A stretch of 64,000 nt of DNA, taken from the NCBI RefSeq assembly GCF_001548395.1, contig NZ_AP017367.1, positions 2,517,001-2,581,000 of the forward strand, in the 5' to 3' direction. Numbering within the stretch: the first letter of the stretch is position 1; the number at the start of each line of letters is the position of its first letter. Position numbers and translations under genes: made by a program. This DNA is from Leptolyngbya sp. O-77. Lineage in GTDB: Bacteria; Cyanobacteriota; Cyanobacteriia; Elainellales; Elainellaceae. Shown here piece by piece: positions 60,101 to 64,000 of this stretch. The notes below the pieces were generated by a model. It was not told the DNA's origin and did no database searches. It worked only from the letters and a program-made list of their open reading frames with translations.

Positions 60101-63100
60101 GCGGAGGTAAAGATTCCGTGTGGCGTTGGGTTTGAGGTGCCAAACCTCTGATGCCGCAAGGCGTTGAGCACTTCTGGGTTGACCCAGAGGGCGGGCGATC
60201 GCCCCGGTGTGCCAAACCTCTGATGCCGCAAGGCGTTGAGCACGATTTGGCTATGCCGGAACACTGGCGATTGTGCAGTGCCAAACCTCTGATGCCGCAA
60301 GGCGTTGAGCACACATCGATGGCCGCACCAAGGGCGACGATATCAGGTGCCAAACCTCTGATGCCGCAAGGCGTTGAGCACATCAGTGATGACGGTAGTA
60401 GCCGTGTTGTGGAGAAGTGCCAAACCTCTGATGCCGCAAGGCGTTGAGCACTGAAGTGACGTGCCTACTATCTTACCCTGCGCCTATGTGCCAAACCTCT
60501 GATGCCGCAAGGCGTTGAGCACAGCGCGTTTGGAGTAGGCAACCTTGCGGTTGATTCGTGCCAAACCTCTGATGCCGCAAGGCGTTGAGCACTATTCAGA
60601 TCCCCGACGCAGATTCTCGGCATATCAGGCGTGCCAAACCTCTGATGCCGCAAGGCGTTGAGCACTGTCCGCTACGGTCTCATTTCTGGAAAACACAGTG
60701 TGCCAAACCTCTGATGCCGCAAGGCGTTGAGCACGAGCCAGTCTGTTCGGAGATACGAGTTGGTGGTGTCGTGCCAAACCTCTGATGCCGCAAGGCGTTG
60801 AGCACCGTGAGGTTTTGTGTATCCAGTATAGCTAATTCTGGCGTGCCAAACCTCTGATGCCGCAAGGCGTTGAGCACCCGCCTGGAGCCAACGGGTAGAA
60901 CACAATCTCGTCAGTGCCAAACCTCTGATGCCGCAAGGCGTTGAGCACTAAACATAGGACAAAACTTTCACTCCTATCTTGAATGTGCCAAACCTCTGAT
61001 GCCGCAAGGCGTTGAGCACATCTGCCGTGTCGTGACCTCGCTCATTCAAGATAGGGTGCCAAACCTCTGATGCCGCAAGGCGTTGAGCACGCAACCAGGC
61101 AAACTTCACCCGTGATAGCTAGTCTTGTGCCAAACCTCTGATGCCGCAAGGCGTTGAGCACGGGCGGTTCAGTCGGCATTAACGTGGGGGCGGCGGTGGG
61201 TGCCAAACCTCTGATGCCGCAAGGCGTTGAGCACGGGCGATCGCTGGGCGGCGCTCCAGCGCAGCGGCACGTGCCAAACCTCTGATGCCGCAAGGCGTTG
61301 AGCACATTACTACTGGGGCACGGATTCATCATAGAGCTTGCTGTGCCAAACCTCTGATGCCGCAAGGCGTTGAGCACTTAACTACTGCCAGTGAAACTTT
61401 AACGGATGGTATGGTGCCAAACCTCTGATGCCGCAAGGCGTTGAGCACTTGGGGTGTGGTCTAGTAGCCAGTATAGCACTAACTTAGTGCCAAACCTCTG
61501 ATGCCGCAAGGCGTTGAGCACACGAATCGCTAATCTGGAACACAGTTCAGATTTTCCTGGTGCCAAACCTCTGATGCCGCAAGGCGTTGAGCACTTAACG
61601 TCCGTTAGCAGAGCAGCATACTTTGCCATAGTGCCAAACCTCTGATGCCGCAAGGCGTTGAGCACTTGTCGGTGAGCACCCCACTGGCGGCACTGAGCAT
61701 GGTGCCAAACCTCTGATGCCGCAAGGCGTTGAGCACGGGGTGGCGGCGGCGGGAACTGCTGCATTTGTGCCGTGCCAAACCTCTGATGCCGCAAGGCGTT
61801 GAGCACTTGGTCGCGTGGCGGCTGGCGTGGAGAGGCCGGAAGGTGCCAAACCTCTGATGCCGCAAGGCGTTGAGCACGTCTTCCGGCTAACGCCGATTTC
61901 TTTTGCGACATTGGTGCCAAACCTCTGATGCCGCAAGGCGTTGAGCACCCAAACAACGCGAACTAGGAACGTCCTGATATCCACGTGCCAAACCTCTGAT
62001 GCCGCAAGGCGTTGAGCACATGAGGCGATCGATGATGAGGCGATCGCGGTGTCGCTAGATCGCTAGTGCCAAACCTCTGATGCCGCAAGGCGTTGAGCAC
62101 CTTTCCGGCGATTGGCTGAGTTTGCGGGGCTGGAGGGACGTGCCAAACCTCTGATGCCGCAAGGCGTTGAGCACCAAGGTGATAGCGACCACTAGGGGGC
62201 GATCGCCGGTGCCAAACCTCTGATGCCGCAAGGCGTTGAGCACATGGCAACAGCGCGATCGCCCCCAACCAGTCCCTATGTGCCAAACCTCTGATGCCGC
62301 AAGGCGTTGAGCACAATCCAAAACTGTATTAGGGTATTACAAGCGTCATGTGCCAAACCTCTGATGCCGCAAGGCGTTGAGCACACCTCAAAGACTTGGA
62401 CACTGATGGGCGGTTGAGCGTGCCAAACCTCTGATGCCGCAAGGCGTTGAGCACACGGAGAAGTTGAGATATGCCTAATCAGCCTGGTGCCAAACCTCTG
62501 ATGCCGCAAGGCGTTGAGCACCGATCGCCAGTCAACGTTTAACTGGAACCTGGCTGGTGCCAAACCTCTGATGCCGCAAGGCGTTGAGCACGAACCAGGC
62601 GATCCAAACGTTTTCCCAATCGTCCATGTGCCAAACCTCTGATGCCGCAAGGGCGTTTGAGCACTCCCAACGGAAACCCGATATCCTGCGGCTGGCACTG
62701 CGTGCCAAACCTCTGATGCCGCAAGGCGTTGAGCACCTCTCTGACTTCCAACTCTTTGCTGACAGTGGCAAAGTGCCAAACCTCTGATGCCGCAAGGCGT
62801 TGAGCACATCCAGGAGGCGGCGGGGGAAACCATCGTCATCGCGGGTGCCAAACCTCTGATGCCGCAAGGCGTTGAGCACAGGCTCTGTGTGCCAGGGCTA
62901 CTCATGGCAATGAAGTGCCAAACCTCTGATGCCGCAAGGCGTTGAGCACATCCGAGACTGGGCGATCGACAACAGTCACCTACCTGGTGCCAAACCTCTG
63001 ATGCCGCAAGGCGTTGAGCACTGGGACTATCTCCAGTCTCAAAAAGCTCGTCTGATGGTGCCAAACCTCTGATGCCGCAAGGCGTTGAGCACGTGCTGTG

Positions 63101-64000
63101 GCGTGATTTCATCACCGAACCGATAGAGTGTGCCAAACCTCTGATGCCGCAAGGCGTTGAGCACCTCGTTGGTCAACCATTGCGCCCGCTTTGGGGCCTC
63201 GTGCCAAACCTCTGATGCCGCAAGGCGTTGAGCACATCTTGGTGTAAAAGCCGAGATTATTCGAGAGGATGTGCCAAACCTCTGATGCCGCAAGGCGTTG
63301 AGCACAGTGACAAATTGCACGATTTGAGATCTCTTCACGTTTTGTGCCAAACCTCTGATGCCGCAAGGCGTTGAGCACGGTAGATCGGGACGCGCCGCCG
63401 ATCCTGCGGTTAACGTGCCAAACCTCTGATGCCGCAAGGCGTTGAGCACCTCGAAAAATCGTTCCGCGAGGTCGCCAGAAAGAGGGTGCCAAACCTCTGA
63501 TGCCGCAAGGCGTTGAGCACTGATAAATCGTGTTAGCGGTGAGCGCTACGGCGCTGTGCCAAACCTCTGATGCCGCAAGGCGTTGAGCACATCTGTGCCC
63601 GCTCCTCGGCGCTCAGCTTACCCGTGTGCCAAACCTCTGATGCCGCAAGGCGTTGAGCACGTGAACAGAGTTTCCAGTCCGAAGGGGCTAGATCCGTGCC
63701 AAACCTCTGATGCCGCAAGGCGTTGAGCACTATCTTCATTGTAACAAAAAAAAAATCACCCCCGACAGGTGCCAAACCTCTGATGCCGCAAGGCGTTGAG
63801 CACTCGCGCTATGTCAATCCCAGCCGCCAGCCCCAGCGCGTGCCAAACCTCTGATGCCGCAAGGCGTTGAGCACGGCCGCTTTTGCAGATCGGCTTCATG
63901 GATGACGGAGTGCCAAACCTCTGATGCCGCAAGGCGTTGAGCACGGGATGCTGTTGGGGGCGATCGCCTTGGCAGCATATGTGCCAAACCTCTGATGCCG
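57143..64000 (+). CRISPR. CRISPR array, 97 repeats in view (96 complete), 96 spacers, continuing past the window
   Basis: The direct repeat is 35 bp, starting GTGCCAAACCTCTGATGCCG and ending AAGGCGTTGAGCAC; copies are invariant except repeat 78 (62628-62664), which has two single-base insertions. Repeat 97 begins at 63981 and is cut at 64000. Spacers are mostly 34-38 bp; spacer 1 (57178-57220) is 43, spacer 18 is 40 and spacer 69 (62020-62065) is 46. An AUGCC-GCAA-GGCGU hairpin with a GNRA loop lies just before the last 8-9 bases, which fits a TTGAGCAC handle if the plus strand is transcribed. Together with the leader and the cas gene direction this sets the orientation. Confidence 0.98.

Noticed and set aside
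57131..63944. Many open frames of 60-290 codons on the minus strand over the CRISPR array, rich in VLNALRHQRFGT-, CSTPCGIRGLA- or AQRLAASEVWH-like repeats
   Set aside because: They are translations of the repeat, which has no stop codon on that strand in any frame. The true feature is the array.

Overview
The window looks like chromosomal DNA of a cyanobacterium. The HIP1 octamer GCGATCGC is scattered through most genes, and several genes belong to cyanobacterial families: ccmP (carboxysome shell), ycf35 with its DUF2997 and ferredoxin neighbours, ndhD of the photosynthetic NDH-1 complex, a SigA-family group 2 sigma factor, tandem DUF1400 proteins and a DUF7219-like protein. A Leptolyngbya/Thermoleptolyngbya-type host is possible, but that is only an impression from gene style.

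Layout. Positions 1-26 kb are mostly housekeeping genes: an NhaP-type antiporter, CcmP and a pentapeptide protein, a decayed IS1-like element, a Uma2 nuclease, an HdrB-like protein, DUF4230, an M20 amidohydrolase, a divergent ABC ATPase/permease pair, the DUF2997-ycf35-ferredoxin group, priA, a sigma factor, a PsiE-like protein, ndhD, ExbB-ExbD-ExbD, two DUF1400 proteins and PhzF. From 26.6 to 29.5 kb, a run of very small genes with strong ribosome binding sites leads to an MgtE magnesium transporter. From 36.2 down to 29.7 kb on the minus strand lies an unusual five-gene membrane/metal cluster. It encodes a DUF5132-like protein, a P1B-like ATPase, a 52-residue DUF454-like protein, an HMA-like soluble protein and a second P-type ATPase whose catalytic aspartates are replaced. 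The active ATPase and the HMA-like protein end in the same helix-turn-helix-like domain. From 36.4 to 46.2 kb are assorted membrane, hydrolase and secreted proteins.

From 46.5 kb to the window end is a CRISPR-Cas locus of the type I-B-like 'MYXAN' kind: WYL regulator, cas6, cas3, cas8, a DUF559 nuclease gene with repeats inserted in the operon, cas7, cas5, a cas4-cas1 fusion and cas2. A roughly 260 bp leader follows, then an array with 97 repeats in view (96 complete, one cut by the window end) and 96 spacers. Nine spacers carry the HIP1 octamer, so at least those come from cyanobacterium-like DNA. Two adjacent spacers overlap as reverse complements and so come from opposite strands of one target.

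Sequence quality. At three places (DUF2997, ndhD and CRISPR repeat 78) two +1 insertions in short homopolymers sit within about 10-25 bp of each other. This repeated pattern looks more like consensus error than biology, so the two broken genes should be read with that in mind.
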